DNA of 64,000 nucleotides from Streptococcus penaeicida (GTDB taxonomy: Bacteria; Bacillota; Bacilli; Lactobacillales; Streptococcaceae), in the NCBI RefSeq assembly GCF_002887775.1, contig NZ_LOCM01000015.1, positions 1-64,000 of the forward strand, written 5' to 3'. The notes below the pieces were generated by a model. That model ran no database searches. It was given only the letters and a program-made list of their open reading frames with translations, and was not told where the DNA came from. Position numbers and translations under genes: made by a program. Shown here piece after piece: positions 1 through 9,849 of this stretch (position 1 is the first letter of the stretch; each line of letters starts with the position of its first letter).

Positions 1-60
1 GGTTTGGTCCTCATGGCCAATAATCTACTGAAATACAATAAGAGAATGATAAGAAATTAA
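1..60 (+). CDS. possible C-terminal tail of a gene entering from the left
   Basis: Frame 1 is open from base 1 and ends in TAA at 58-60, giving a 19-residue tail ending LLKYNKRMIRN. An intrinsic terminator follows at once, as expected at the end of a gene. The basic tail resembles the ends of some transposases, but the piece is too short to assign a function, and an open frame of this length can occur by chance. Confidence 0.35.
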   Translation, partial: GLVLMANNLLKYNKRMIRN

Positions 61-97
61 AAACAGAGAATCACATCAAACGTGAGTCTCTGTTTTT
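60..97 (+). terminator. intrinsic terminator, probably bidirectional
   Basis: AAAACAGAGA (60-69) pairs with TCTCTGTTTT (87-96), with inner CAC/GTG pairing and a T-run. The A-run on the opposite side means it could also end the minus-strand GH4 gene that stops at 138. Confidence 0.75.
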
Positions 98-137
98 ATT
101 AGTTATGAAGACTTTTGTCCCAGCCTCCTTTATTTTC

Positions 138-1508
138 TTATTGGCAGAGTTGGCGAACTTTTTCGTCCTTAATTTGGATACCTTCCTTTTCTAAGCGAGC
201 AATGCTATCTGTAAATTGAGGGAGATGCTTTTTGTGAGCAAGTAGGAGTTCATTGAGAACATTTTTTGCTCGCTCACCACTTGGAATTAATGGATTAATG
301 ATGAAGGCTTGTAAGGCTGTACCATAGTTGCCTGTTACAGCAGCTTCAATGGTTAAGAGTTCCATGGCTTTCATGACCTGAAGCCAGCCACGTTCAGCTG
401 TTGGTAAATGACCGAAGGCTACTGCACGAGCACCTGCAGCGCCAACATTAGCAGTTACTTCAACGGCACAATCTGCTGGTAAATCTGGGACAGCTCCATT
501 GTTCCGCGTTGAGACAACTAATTCTGTATTTTTATTGCTATAAATAGAAGCAATGGTTTCACAAGCAGCATCAGAATAGTGGGCTCCGCCACGTTCTTCT
601 AATTCTTTGGGTTTGTAATTGAGTTCAGGGTTTCGATAAAGATCAAAAAGACTCTTTTCAAGTGCGTAAACTTGCTCGGCCCTTGTTCCAATTGTCTTGT
701 ACTCTTCAAGTCCATGCGCTAGCATTTCATCAAAACGGTAGTAGTAGTTATGGTAACCGCAAGGGAGCATTTTCATTGCTTCCAATTGTTCTTTGAAGAA
801 GGGAATATCGAAGATGTTTTTTGGAAGTGTGGTGTTCTCATCATACAGGCGATTGATGACTTCCATTGTTAAGTCATTGCCTTTTTTGTCAGCAACTTTA
901 TGCCAGTGGAAGTGGTTAATGCCGGCAAATTTATAAATCAGCTCATCTTCAGGAGTCTCAAGTAAGGCAGCTTCGCCCATTCTAAGCATTACTGGTAAAT
1001 TACATAGACCAATGACCTTTTCCCATTTACCATAGCGCAAGACAGCTTCAGTTACCATTCCAGCTGGGTTAGCAAAGTTGATTAGCCAGGCGTTTGGACA
1101 TAAGCGTTTCATATCTTCTACGATTTCTAAAATGATTGGGATCGTTCTAAAGGCTTTAAAGATTCCTCCAGGGCCATTAGTCTCTTGTCCTAAAATCCCA
1201 TAGGAGAAGGGAATCCGTTCATCTTTGATACGGGCATTGAGTTGGCCTACCCGAAATTGAGTAGTGACGAAGTCGGCATCTTTTAGGGCTTCTTCGCGAT
1301 CTAAGGTCAGGTGCACTTTAACATCATATGGACTTGCATCCCACATGCGCTGTGCCATTGCTCCTACAATTTCTTGTTTTTCTTTACCTTCTTCTACATC
1401 GACTAGCCAGATTTCTGTAATCGGTAATTCATCATAGCGTTTGATAAATCCCTCCATCAATTCTGGTGTATAGCTACTGCCTCCGCCAATTGTTGCAATT
1501 TTAACCAT
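138..1508 (-). CDS. 6-phospho-beta-glucosidase, glycoside hydrolase family 4
   Basis: This 456-residue cytoplasmic enzyme should cleave phosphorylated beta-glucosides delivered by PTS transport, using the NAD- and metal-dependent GH4 mechanism. The N-terminal Rossmann motif is KIATIGGGSSYTPEL. The metal-site region has CNLPV and GINHFHW, and the conserved N-P of the family is seen in INFANPAG. The start at 1508 has an AAAGGAG ribosome site 8 bases upstream; a longer upstream frame exists but would run through the promoter. It is divergent from an RpiR regulator, so local control is likely. LicH/CelF-type assignment is by family motifs; the exact substrate is unknown. Confidence 0.88.
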   Translation of the reverse strand: MVKIATIGGGSSYTPELMEGFIKRYDELPITEIWLVDVEEGKEKQEIVGAMAQRMWDASPYDVKVHLTLDREEALKDADFVTTQFRVGQLNARIKDERIPFSYGILGQETNGPGGIFKAFRTIPIILEIVEDMKRLCPNAWLINFANPAGMVTEAVLRYGKWEKVIGLCNLPVMLRMGEAALLETPEDELIYKFAGINHFHWHKVADKKGNDLTMEVINRLYDENTTLPKNIFDIPFFKEQLEAMKMLPCGYHNYYYRFDEMLAHGLEEYKTIGTRAEQVYALEKSLFDLYRNPELNYKPKELEERGGAHYSDAACETIASIYSNKNTELVVSTRNNGAVPDLPADCAVEVTANVGAAGARAVAFGHLPTAERGWLQVMKAMELLTIEAAVTGNYGTALQAFIINPLIPSGERAKNVLNELLLAHKKHLPQFTDSIARLEKEGIQIKDEKVRQLCQ

Positions 1509-1536
1509 GAGCTTGCTCCTTTGTAAGTGTTTTCTA

Positions 1537-1573
1537 TATACTTCGAGTATAAGCCAAAGAAAAATATATGCAA
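1537..1573 (-). promoter_or_regulatory. promoter of the GH4 gene with palindromic operator over the -10 box
   Basis: On the minus strand TTGCAT (1573-1568) and TATACT (1551-1546) are 16 bases apart. The -10 hexamer is one half of a perfect palindrome, TATACTTCGAGTATA on the plus strand (1537-1551). A repressor bound there would block the promoter; the divergent RpiR protein is the natural candidate (inference). Confidence 0.6.
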
Positions 1574-1683
1574 GGTATGTGAGGGATTCTGTAAGATATT
1601 TTACAAATATTTTCAAATATTAAGTGAATTTTGTAAATAATTTTGTTAAACTGACATTAGTTAAAAATTGAGAGGAGTCATCA

Positions 1684-2559
1684 ATGCTGATTAAAGAAGA
1701 AATGGAAAGTTTGTCTTTCTCACCTGCGGAATCAGTGACAGTAGCTTATTTATTGGAAAATGCTGGTCAATTGGAAAATATGAGTATTCAAGCCGTAGCT
1801 AAAGCGACTTATACGCAAGCATCTAGCATTGTTAGAATTGCCAAGAAACTTGGATTTAAGGGTTGGGTAGATTTTAAAAAAGCCTATTTATCAGAGCATG
1901 CCTATTTAAGTCGCCATTTTACCAAAGTGGACTCTAATATTCCTTTTGAAGCTGGTGATTCACCCTTGTTAATTGCCTCGAAAATTGGTCATTTAGAGCA
2001 ATCGACTATTGAAGATTTATTAAGTCTCTTGCAACAGGACTATTTGCAAGAAGCGCAAAATCTCTTGGTTGCGGCTCAAGTCATCTACATTTTCGGTCAA
2101 AGTGCCAATTTACTGATTGCTGAGGATTTTGCCTTAAAATTACGTCGCTTAGGGCGCCTTGTCCATGTTGTTTCAACTTTAGGTGAAGAAAGATACGAAG
2201 CACATAATATGTCTCCGGGTGCTATTGCATTATTGTTATCAACTTCCGGAGAAACACAACCTATTCTCGATGTAGCTAAAATTGCCCGTATCAAAAAAGT
2301 AAAAACCATTGGTATCACCTCCATCGGTAATAACCGCTTGTCAAAACAAGTAGATCTCTTCTTACCCATAACAACACGTGAAAAACTCTATTCTAAAATC
2401 GGTAATTTTAGCAGTAATATTGCCATCCATGTTCTCCTCGACATCCTTTATTCTTTGGTCTTTGCGAGTTCCTATGATCAGAACTTACAACATATCAAGG
2501 TAACAGGACAAAAAATTGATTTGCGCAATTCAGCAACCTTATTGATGGAAGAAGATTAG
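1684..2559 (+). CDS. RpiR-family transcriptional regulator (HTH plus SIS domain)
   Basis: This 291-residue protein has an N-terminal RpiR helix-turn-helix (about residues 25-65, with SIQAVAKATYTQASSIVRIAKKL) and a C-terminal SIS sugar-phosphate isomerase-like domain (about 105-245, with IYIFGQSANLLIAEDFALKL and LLLSTSGETQPI). Such proteins sense phosphosugars. It is divergent from the GH4 6-phospho-beta-glucosidase and is likely its regulator. The start has a GAGAGGAG ribosome site at 1670-1677. The effector is not determinable from sequence. Confidence 0.85.
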   Translation: MLIKEEMESLSFSPAESVTVAYLLENAGQLENMSIQAVAKATYTQASSIVRIAKKLGFKGWVDFKKAYLSEHAYLSRHFTKVDSNIPFEAGDSPLLIASKIGHLEQSTIEDLLSLLQQDYLQEAQNLLVAAQVIYIFGQSANLLIAEDFALKLRRLGRLVHVVSTLGEERYEAHNMSPGAIALLLSTSGETQPILDVAKIARIKKVKTIGITSIGNNRLSKQVDLFLPITTREKLYSKIGNFSSNIAIHVLLDILYSLVFASSYDQNLQHIKVTGQKIDLRNSATLLMEED

Positions 2560-2583
2560 TCCTTTTATTTAGTCATTTTTTTC

Positions 2584-2612
2584 TTTACAATATACCTTAA
2601 GGGGTATATAAT
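2584..2612 (+). promoter_or_regulatory. promoter with CsoR/CstR-like operator between -35 and -10
   Basis: TTTACA (2584-2589) and TATAAT (2607-2612) are separated by exactly 17 bases. The spacer carries the dyad TATACC-N6-GGTATA (2591-2608), which includes the run GGGGTATA. CsoR-family repressors, including the persulfide sensor CstR, bind ATACC/GGTAT-type dyads. The downstream gene encodes a sulfane-sulfur enzyme, so a persulfide-sensing repressor is a reasonable inference. No csoR/cstR gene lies in this window. Confidence 0.6.
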
Positions 2613-2644
2613 AATGATATAAATCACAAACTAGGAGAATATAA

Positions 2645-5113
2645 ATGGCTAAAAAAATACTAATTATTGGAGGAGTTGCTGGAGGTGCAACAGCAGCAAC
2701 ACGACTACGGCGCCTAAGCGAAGAAGACGAAATTATTCTTTTTGAAAAAGGGGAATATATCTCCTTCGCAAACTGTGGCCTCCCTTATCATGTCGGTGGA
2801 AGCATTAAAGAACGGGACAATCTCTTGCTTCAAACAGTTAAAGGTATGAGTACCCAGTATGGTATTGATATTCGTAATTTTTCAGAGGTCTTAAGTATTA
2901 ATCCAGAAGAAAAATCCATAACTGTAAAAAAACTTCAGACTCAAGAAACTTATGAAGAAACTTTTGATCAATTGATTATTTCCACTGGGGCTAAAGCCAT
3001 TAAACCAGCTATTCCAGGTTTAGAAGAAAGCCAAAATGTCTTTACCCTTCGTAATATTCCAGATATGGATCTCATTAAAGCCTACATCTCAGAACACAAG
3101 GTTGCTAGTGCAACTGTAATCGGTGGTGGCTTTATCGGTCTAGAAATGATGGAAAACCTAGTTGAACTTGGACTTCAAGTTAACCTGGTTGAAATGGCAC
3201 CTCAAGTCATGCCTAATCTCGACTTTGAACTGGCTCAACAATTACATGCTCAAATCAATATGCATGGTGTTAATCTCATTCTCAATGACGGTTTAGCAAA
3301 ATTTTCGGATAAAGGGCATCTCTTACATCTTAATAGTGGTAAAACGCTCGCGACTGATATGACCATCCTCTCAATCGGTGTTCTACCAGAAAGTAGTTTA
3401 GCTAAAGAGGCGGGATTAGAGCTTGGTTTCAAAGGTGCTATTAAGGTCAGTCCGCAAATGGAAACCTCGGCCAAGGATATTTATGCTATTGGTGATGTTA
3501 TTGAAGTTCAAGATCTCGTATCTGGAACAGCCACCAATATTCCCTTGGCTTGGCCGGCTAACCGTCAAGGCCGTCTTGTAGCAGATGTTATCAATGGTAT
3601 TAACGCCGACTATCCTGGAACACAAGGAACTTCGGTTGCTAAAATTTTCGAATTAACTGCTGCTAGTACCGGTAACAATGAACGCCAATTGCAAAATCTG
3701 GGAATTCCTTATAATGCCATTCATATCCATCCCAACTCACATGCTGGCTATTACCCTGGTGCGGCTCCAATTGCTCTTAAGCTTTTGGTAGGAATGGAAG
3801 ATGAGATTCTTGGCGCCCAAGCAGTAGGAACAGAAGGGGTAGAAAAACGGATTGATGTCATTGCTACCGCTCTAAAATTCGGAGCGACAGCAAGTCAATT
3901 AGCAGCAGTCGAATTAGCTTACGCTCCACCTTACTCATCAGCAAAAGACCCAGTCAATATGCTTGGTTATGTTGCGGATAACCTTAAGGTTGGCAACTAT
4001 CAGTCTTTCCAATGGTCAGAAGTCGATGATTTAGCCGAAAAGGGTGCTTATTTCTTAGATGTTCGTGAAGATTTTGAATTGGCAACAGGCACAATTGCTA
4101 ATAGTCATCAGATACCATTAAATCAACTTCGGGAAAGACTAGCGGAATTACCAAAAGACCAGACCATTTATGTCTACTGTCAGGTTGGACAAAGGGGATA
4201 TAATGCTGCTAGAATCCTCATACAAGCTGGTTTTGTGGTCAAAAACCTTGATGGTGGCTACAAAACCTACAAAAATAGCAAATACAAATTAAAAGAATTC
4301 TATATTAAAAAAGAAGATTTTGCAGATGTTTTGGAAGAGATTCAACCAAAATCTCGTCCTAGTACTGATTTAGAAATGGTTACTTTAGATGCCTGCGGTT
4401 TGCAATGTCCTGGTCCAATCTTAAAAGTCAAACAAACTATGGATAAGATGCAAGATGGTCAATTATTGAAAGTAGAAGCCAGTGATTTTGGTTTCTCAGC
4501 TGATGTTGAAAACTGGGCTAAAAATACTGGTCATCAAGTTATTGATAACAAGATTGAAAACAATAAGGTCATTGCAACTTTACAAAAAGGACAAGGACCA
4601 GTTCTGTCACAAAGTCCACTCGTAGCACAAGAAGGTGTTCTTCAAGAAGGTAAAAATGGCGCAACTATGGTTGTCTTTAGTGGTGACTTTGATAAAGCCA
4701 TTGCCTCAATGATTATTGCAACAGGAGCAGCTTCTTTTGGTAAGCCAGTAACTATCTTCTTTACTTTCTGGGGCCTATCAATTCTCAAAAAGAAAGAGGT
4801 TCAGAAAAAAGGAATGGCTAAACTCTTTGACATGATGTTACCGTCAAGTGCAGATAAACTGCCTCTTTCAAAAATGAATATGGCTGGCATGGGGCAAAAA
4901 ATGATTAAGTCCATTATGAAAGAGAAAAATGTTGATCCACTCCCAGCTATGATTGAACAGGCCCATCAACTAGGCGTTAAATTTGTAGCTTGCACTATGT
5001 CAATGGATTTAATGGGCATTGAAAAAGAAGAACTCTTTGACTTTGTTGAATATGGTGGTGTCGCAACCTTTATTGGGGACAGTGAACAGGCTAATATGCA
5101 ATTATTTATTTAA
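2645..5113 (+). CDS. CoA-disulfide reductase fused to rhodanese, TusA and DsrE domains
   Basis: This 822-residue cytoplasmic protein has four domains. Residues 1 to about 445 are an FAD/NAD(P)H-dependent CoA-disulfide reductase with IIGGVAGGATAA and the active-site Cys in FANCG (C44). A rhodanese domain follows (about 460-550) with YCQVGQRGYNAA. A TusA-like domain (about 575-645) has DACGLQCPGPI. The last 160 residues are a DsrE/DsrF-like domain. Each extra domain carries or relays sulfane sulfur, so the protein probably reduces CoA persulfides/disulfides and handles reactive sulfur. It is monocistronic, with its own promoter, an AGGAG ribosome site and a terminator. The function is inferred from domain families. 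Confidence 0.88.
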   Translation: MAKKILIIGGVAGGATAATRLRRLSEEDEIILFEKGEYISFANCGLPYHVGGSIKERDNLLLQTVKGMSTQYGIDIRNFSEVLSINPEEKSITVKKLQTQETYEETFDQLIISTGAKAIKPAIPGLEESQNVFTLRNIPDMDLIKAYISEHKVASATVIGGGFIGLEMMENLVELGLQVNLVEMAPQVMPNLDFELAQQLHAQINMHGVNLILNDGLAKFSDKGHLLHLNSGKTLATDMTILSIGVLPESSLAKEAGLELGFKGAIKVSPQMETSAKDIYAIGDVIEVQDLVSGTATNIPLAWPANRQGRLVADVINGINADYPGTQGTSVAKIFELTAASTGNNERQLQNLGIPYNAIHIHPNSHAGYYPGAAPIALKLLVGMEDEILGAQAVGTEGVEKRIDVIATALKFGATASQLAAVELAYAPPYSSAKDPVNMLGYVADNLKVGNYQSFQWSEVDDLAEKGAYFLDVREDFELATGTIANSHQIPLNQLRERLAELPKDQTIYVYCQVGQRGYNAARILIQAGFVVKNLDGGYKTYKNSKYKLKEFYIKKEDFADVLEEIQPKSRPSTDLEMVTLDACGLQCPGPILKVKQTMDKMQDGQLLKVEASDFGFSADVENWAKNTGHQVIDNKIENNKVIATLQKGQGPVLSQSPLVAQEGVLQEGKNGATMVVFSGDFDKAIASMIIATGAASFGKPVTIFFTFWGLSILKKKEVQKKGMAKLFDMMLPSSADKLPLSKMNMAGMGQKMIKSIMKEKNVDPLPAMIEQAHQLGVKFVACTMSMDLMGIEKEELFDFVEYGGVATFIGDSEQANMQLFI

Positions 5114-5194
5114 GTTTGCTTAAGCAACATATTCTTCATGGGGTTAAAAACGAATTATTTTTTTCTCATTAAAAATAACATTTGAATCATTTAA

Positions 5195-5225
5195 AAAAGC
5201 ATTTGAAGTTACTTCAAATGCTTTT
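5195..5225. terminator. bidirectional intrinsic terminator
   Basis: A perfect 15-bp stem, AAAAGCATTTGAAGT (5195-5209) with ACTTCAAATGCTTTT (5211-5225), lies between two convergent genes. It has an A-run and a T-run, so it can serve the reductase gene and the deacetylase gene. Confidence 0.85.
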
Positions 5226-5228
5226 GTC

Positions 5229-6137
5229 TTAGTTTGTTTGAATATAGCTTAGCAGGTCTTGGGCCTGTGTATTCGGCATGATTCGAACGCGATTTAAACT
5301 GAGCAACCCATCTGTGGCGCTAGCTAAGCCTCATTGGTTGTGACGCCTAATTTGTAGTTTAGATTTTTAGCAAGCTCCAGAGTGGTATCACTATACCGGC
5401 CTGCCGGATAAGCAATGGCAATGGTTTCTTGCTCTAGGTTTTGATTCAGGTAGTCCATAGAATCTTTCATTTCAGATTCTTGACTAGCTGGATCAGACAT
5501 TTCTAAGTCGGGATGGTTTACGGTATGGTCTTGGAAGGACATGCCTTTTGTCTTCATTTCTTTCATCTCATCCACTGTCAAATTGCCAGGACGCATTTCT
5601 TGAGTAAAGCCTGTGATGACATTGTTGGTAGCTTTTGCCTGGTATTTTTTGAGGATAGGATAAGCAGTGGTGTAAAAATCTTTCATGCTGTCATCAAAGG
5701 TTAGCCAAACCACTTTTTCAGCAGGAACTTCATTTTTGGTCAGAACCCGGTAAGCCTCTTCTGGAGTCAGAAAGTAGTAGCCATCTTCTTTAAGTGCTTT
5801 GATGTGGGCTTCAAAGGTTTGTGGGTCGACGATGAGATTAGCATTTGCGGCTTCTTCTGGTGCCATGACATGAATGGCGTGGTACATGAGAATTGGGATT
5901 TTCACAATGTCTTCTTTTTTAGTCCAATTTACCGTTTTTTTGTTTTGCTTTTTTCTGACTAACCTTTACGGTCTTTGTTTCTTCTCTACTTACGTGATGA
6001 CTTTTTGGAAAAAAGTCCTGAAGGTTTTCCGTCAATTGAACTTTAAATAGCAAAACTACTAGGCTAAGGCTAGTTACTAATAATAGTAGAAGGAGACTAG
6101 TCACTAATCTTATTTTTCTTTTATGTTTTTGTCTCAT
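5229..6137 (-). pseudogene. polysaccharide deacetylase (NodB domain), two frameshifts
   Basis: The intact product would be a membrane-anchored, extracellular NodB-fold deacetylase of about 300 residues, like those that modify peptidoglycan or other surface sugars. The first frame (6137-5919) gives a basic start and one membrane segment. The second (from about 5933) gives PILMYHAIHV, the metal/catalytic LTFDDS and the HTVNH motif. The third frame restores a tail of the form GLASATDGLLSLNRVRIMPN, ending at 5229. One shift lies in a seven-T run at 5935-5941 (apparent +1), the other at about 5330 (apparent -1). It may be a true pseudogene or reflect sequence errors; the reading is otherwise well preserved. 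Confidence 0.75.
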
Positions 6138-6251
6138 GGGAGCTCCTCTGATAATTGTAATGGTATTATAACATTTTAAGGAGCAGATATTAAGTCAATT
6201 CAGAATTTTTACAAGACTTTTGTTAATTTTCTATCAAAAATAGGCAAAGTT

Positions 6252-6260
6252 TGGTATAAT
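6252..6260 (+). promoter_or_regulatory. extended -10 promoter of hom-thrB
   Basis: TGGTATAAT (TGN plus a consensus -10, 6252-6260) lies about 60 bases before the hom start. No convincing -35 box is visible, which fits an extended -10 promoter. Confidence 0.55.
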
Positions 6261-6321
6261 AATTCAGATATTGAGATATATTTTTGTAAAAAAACGAACA
6301 AAATGCATGAGGAGGATGTCC

Positions 6322-7608
6322 ATGGCATTGAAAATAGCTTTATTAGGTTTCGGTACTGTCGCAAGTGGTCTACCATTTTTATTAGAAAAAAATGGTGATA
6401 AAATAAGAGCTGCCTTCGGTGGTGATTTAGAAATTACCAAAATTTTAGTACGTGATGACAATGAAGGTTATCGTTTAAAAGAAAAAGGTCATAGCTATCA
6501 ATTTGTGACTTCAATTGATGACATTCTCAAGGACCCTGAAATTGCCATCGTTGTTGAATTGATGGGGCGAATTGAACCCGCAAAAACGTATATTTTAGCA
6601 GCTCTCGATGCTGGTAAACATGTTGTGACAGCTAATAAAGATTTGATTGCTTTACATGGTCCTGAAATCCAAGAAAGTGCCAAATCAAAAGGTTTAGCCT
6701 TTTACTATGAAGCCGCTGTTGCTGGTGGAATTCCGATTTTAAGAACCCTAGCTAATTCTTTCACGTCAGATAAGATTAAGCGTGTTTTGGGCGTTTTAAA
6801 CGGAACTTCCAATTACATGATGACCAAAATGGTTGATCAAGGCTGGACTTATGAAGAAGCTTTAGCAAAAGCCCAAGTGCTTGGCTATGCCGAAAGTGAC
6901 CCAACCAACGATGTTGAAGGGATTGACGCAGCATACAAAGTGGCTATTTTGAGTCATTTCGCTTTTGGAATGACTATCGCATTTGACGATGTCTCTCATC
7001 AAGGGATTTCAACCATAACAGCTGAGGATGTGGCTGTCGCTCAGGAATTGGGCTATGTCATTAAATTGGTAGGTCGTGTGGAAGAAACAGCTAGCGGTAT
7101 TTTGGCTGACGTCTCACCAACCTTCATTCCTAAAAACCATCCTCTTGCTAGTGTTAATGATGTCATGAATGCTGTCTTCGTTGAGTCAATTGGTATTGGT
7201 CAATCCATGTTTTATGGACCTGGTGCAGGTCAAAAACCAACAGCTACATCAGTTATGGCTGATGTCATTCGAATTGCTCGTCGCTTAGAAGATCAGACGG
7301 TTGGTAAAGCCTTTAATGAATTCAGTCGTCCAACTAGACTGGCTAATAAAGAAGATAAGTGTAGTCACTATTATTTTGCCATTGAAACACCAGACAAAAC
7401 TGGTCAGTTATTAAGACTAGCAACAATTTTTAATGAACAACAGATTTCCTTCCAACAAGTGCTACAAGAAAAGGCGCAGGAAGGACGGGCTCGTTTAGTC
7501 ATCATCACCCACATGATGAATCAACTGCAATTAGAAGCTGTTCAAAGCCAGATTAGTCAAGAAAGTGACTTTAAGCTCTTGAACGCCTTTAAAGTTTTGG
7601 GGGAATAA
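6322..7608 (+). CDS. hom: homoserine dehydrogenase
   Basis: This 428-residue enzyme reduces aspartate semialdehyde to homoserine, the branch point to threonine and methionine. It has an N-terminal nucleotide-binding loop ([13 protein letters not shown]), the catalytic region [11 protein letters not shown] and the [18 protein letters not shown] signature, and a C-terminal ACT-type regulatory domain (about 350-428) starting near [16 protein letters not shown]. The start at 6322 is preceded by GAGGAGG; a longer frame from 6271 lacks a ribosome site. It sits one base upstream of thrB, so the two are co-transcribed. Confidence 0.95.
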   Translation: MALKIALLGFGTVASGLPFLLEKNGDKIRAAFGGDLEITKILVRDDNEGYRLKEKGHSYQFVTSIDDILKDPEIAIVVELMGRIEPAKTYILAALDAGKHVVTANKDLIALHGPEIQESAKSKGLAFYYEAAVAGGIPILRTLANSFTSDKIKRVLGVLNGTSNYMMTKMVDQGWTYEEALAKAQVLGYAESDPTNDVEGIDAAYKVAILSHFAFGMTIAFDDVSHQGISTITAEDVAVAQELGYVIKLVGRVEETASGILADVSPTFIPKNHPLASVNDVMNAVFVESIGIGQSMFYGPGAGQKPTATSVMADVIRIARRLEDQTVGKAFNEFSRPTRLANKEDKCSHYYFAIETPDKTGQLLRLATIFNEQQISFQQVLQEKAQEGRARLVIITHMMNQLQLEAVQSQISQESDFKLLNAFKVLGE

Positions 7609-7609
7609 G

Positions 7610-8473
7610 ATGTTAATAAAAGTACCAGCAACTTCAGCCAATATTGGGCCAGGTTTTGATTCCATTGGGATTGCTCTTTCCCTTTATTTAGAGGTAGACA
7701 TTTTAGAAGCAAGCAGTCATTGGTATGTCGAGCATGATTTAGAAGGAGTACCAACAGACCAGCGCAATCTCCTTGTTGAAACAGCTCTTCGGGTAGCACC
7801 AAACATTCAACCGCACCACTTAAAAATGCGTTCAGAAATACCTTTGGCGCGTGGCTTAGGCTCATCATCTTCAGTTATTATTGCTGGGATTGAATTAGCT
7901 AATCAATTAGCGCATTTAGACCTCAGTATTGAACGAAAATTTGAATTGGCCAATCAGTTTGAAGGCCATCCTGATAATGTTGCCCCAGCCCTCTTTGGTC
8001 AGTTTGTCATTGCTTCTCAATTGGATAACCAATTGGATTATGTGCAAGCCCCTTTTCCAGATTGTGGTCTCGTGGCCTTTATCCCAAATTACGAATTAAA
8101 AACCTCAGACTCTCGCAATGTCTTACCTAAACAATTGTCCTATAAACAAGCTGTCTCAGCGTCATCTGTAGCCAATTTGGCAATCGCTGCGCTGCTTAGG
8201 GGAGACTTGGAAAAAGCAGGTCGGGCCATTGAAAACGACCATTTCCATGAGGTATACCGGCAAAAATTAGTGAAAGAGTTCCACATCGTAAAAGCAACTG
8301 CCAAGTCAGAAGGCTCCTATGCAACCTACCTCTCAGGTGCAGGACCAACTGTCATGACCCTTTGTCCAAAGGAAAAAGTGGCTAACTTAATCAAGCATTT
8401 AGAAGGCTTAGACCTCAATGGTCAAATAGTATCCTTGACCATTGATGATCAAGGTCTGCAAGTCATTTCTTAA
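7610..8473 (+). CDS. thrB: homoserine kinase (GHMP family)
   Basis: This 287-residue kinase phosphorylates homoserine on the way to threonine. GHMP features are the N-terminal [19 protein letters not shown], the ATP loop [13 protein letters not shown] (about residues 80-93) and the C-terminal [10 protein letters not shown]. The start is one base past the hom stop, indicating an operon and probable translational coupling. thrC is not in the window. Confidence 0.95.
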   Translation: MLIKVPATSANIGPGFDSIGIALSLYLEVDILEASSHWYVEHDLEGVPTDQRNLLVETALRVAPNIQPHHLKMRSEIPLARGLGSSSSVIIAGIELANQLAHLDLSIERKFELANQFEGHPDNVAPALFGQFVIASQLDNQLDYVQAPFPDCGLVAFIPNYELKTSDSRNVLPKQLSYKQAVSASSVANLAIAALLRGDLEKAGRAIENDHFHEVYRQKLVKEFHIVKATAKSEGSYATYLSGAGPTVMTLCPKEKVANLIKHLEGLDLNGQIVSLTIDDQGLQVIS

Positions 8474-8504
8474 GATATTTTCAGATAAAAAATGGTATCC
8501 ACTG

Positions 8505-8513
8505 TGCTATAAT
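8505..8513 (+). promoter_or_regulatory. extended -10 promoter of the folate operon
   Basis: TGCTATAAT (8505-8513) matches an extended -10 box. It ends only 7 bases before an upstream in-frame ATG at 8521, so transcription would start at about that codon. This supports the internal ATG at 8560 as the folC start. Confidence 0.55.
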
Positions 8514-8559
8514 AATACTTATGGCAAGAGTGGATACTCTTTTATTAAGCGAGGAAATT

Positions 8560-9849
8560 ATGTTATATGAAGAAGCCCTAGCTTGGATTCACGGGCAAAC
8601 GAAATTTGGCATCAGACCAGGACTCAAACGGATGCTTTGGGTCCTGGATAAATTGGGGAATCCCCAAGAAAAGATTTTTGGCATTCATGTGGTTGGAACT
8701 AATGGTAAAGGGTCAACCGTTAATAATCTGCAACACATTCTGACTGCTTCAGGCTACAAGGTTGCGACCTTTACCTCACCCTTTATCATGGATTTTCGAG
8801 AAAGAATTAGTCTTGACGGTGACATGATGTCCAAAGAGGATTTGGTGACCTGTTGTCAATTGATTAAACCACTAGCTGATCGCATTGCCGTGGAAACCGA
8901 CCTTGGACCCATCACTGAATTTGAAATTATTACCATCATCATGTTTTACTATTTTGGTCACATGAATCCTGTAGACATTGCCATTATTGAAGCAGGCCTA
9001 GGTGGCTTATATGATTCAACCAATGTTTTTAAGGCCTTTGCTGTCATTTGCCCATCAATCGGCTTGGATCATCAGGATATTTTAGGTCAGTCTTATGTGG
9101 AAATCTCAAGCCAAAAAGCAGGTGTTATCAAGGGCGGCGAGCATGTTCTCTTTGCCATTGACCAGGATCAAGCCAGAGAGGTCTTTTTGGAACAGTGTCA
9201 GGAAACTAATAGCAGGGCCTATGAGTACGGGGTGGATTATCACATGACCAAGTCTGGTGATTCTTACCGATTCTCGTCTGCAAAGGGCACCCTTTCGGAT
9301 ATCAAGCTAGTTATGCCTGGTCAACATCAGGTTGCCAATGCCGCCCATGCTATCCAGGCTTGTCTATTACTCCAAGAAAAACTAGAGAAAATCTCGGCTG
9401 ACGCTATTCGTACAGGCTTAAGTCAGAGTACCTGGTTGGGTCGGACAGAATTAATGCTACCGAATCTGATGATTGACGGTGCTCATAACAAGGAGAGTGT
9501 GCAGGCCCTAGTGAATGTGCTCAAATCAGATTATGCGGACCGCAAGATTCACCTGTTAGTAGCTGCCATTAATACCAAACCTATTGATCAAATGTTAGAC
9601 TTGCTCAAGGAGTGTGGCAATTTGGAAGTGACCACTTTTAATTACCCAAGAGCATTTGCATTAGCTGATTATCCGCAAGAATTTCCAAAAAATCAGAATT
9701 TCAAAACCTGGTTAGAAAAGATGGAAGTTGAACAGTCTGAGGATTTCTACGTGATTACCGGTTCCTTGTATTTTATTTCCGAGGTTAGACAGCATTTTAT
9801 CAATGAGCGTAAGCTAGAAAAAGAGAGAGGGAAGATTCCGAATGAATAG
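8560..9849 (+). CDS. folC: folylpolyglutamate synthase / dihydrofolate synthase
   Basis: This 429-residue Mur-ligase-type enzyme adds glutamate to dihydropteroate or folates. It shows [11 protein letters not shown] (P-loop), [12 protein letters not shown] and [12 protein letters not shown], then a C-terminal ligase domain with DGAHNKESV. The ATG at 8560 has GAGGAAATT upstream, while the longer frame from 8521 begins at the predicted transcription start and is rejected. It is the first gene of folC-folE-folP-folB-folK and overlaps folE by 8 bases. Confidence 0.93.
   Translation: MLYEEALAWIHGQTKFGIRPGLKRMLWVLDKLGNPQEKIFGIHVVGTNGKGSTVNNLQHILTASGYKVATFTSPFIMDFRERISLDGDMMSKEDLVTCCQLIKPLADRIAVETDLGPITEFEIITIIMFYYFGHMNPVDIAIIEAGLGGLYDSTNVFKAFAVICPSIGLDHQDILGQSYVEISSQKAGVIKGGEHVLFAIDQDQAREVFLEQCQETNSRAYEYGVDYHMTKSGDSYRFSSAKGTLSDIKLVMPGQHQVANAAHAIQACLLLQEKLEKISADAIRTGLSQSTWLGRTELMLPNLMIDGAHNKESVQALVNVLKSDYADRKIHLLVAAINTKPIDQMLDLLKECGNLEVTTFNYPRAFALADYPQEFPKNQNFKTWLEKMEVEQSEDFYVITGSLYFISEVRQHFINERKLEKERGKIPNE

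Noticed and set aside
7557..7868. 103-codon minus-strand frame across the hom-thrB junction
   Set aside because: It is antisense to two well-supported genes, with no ribosome site or recognisable motif.
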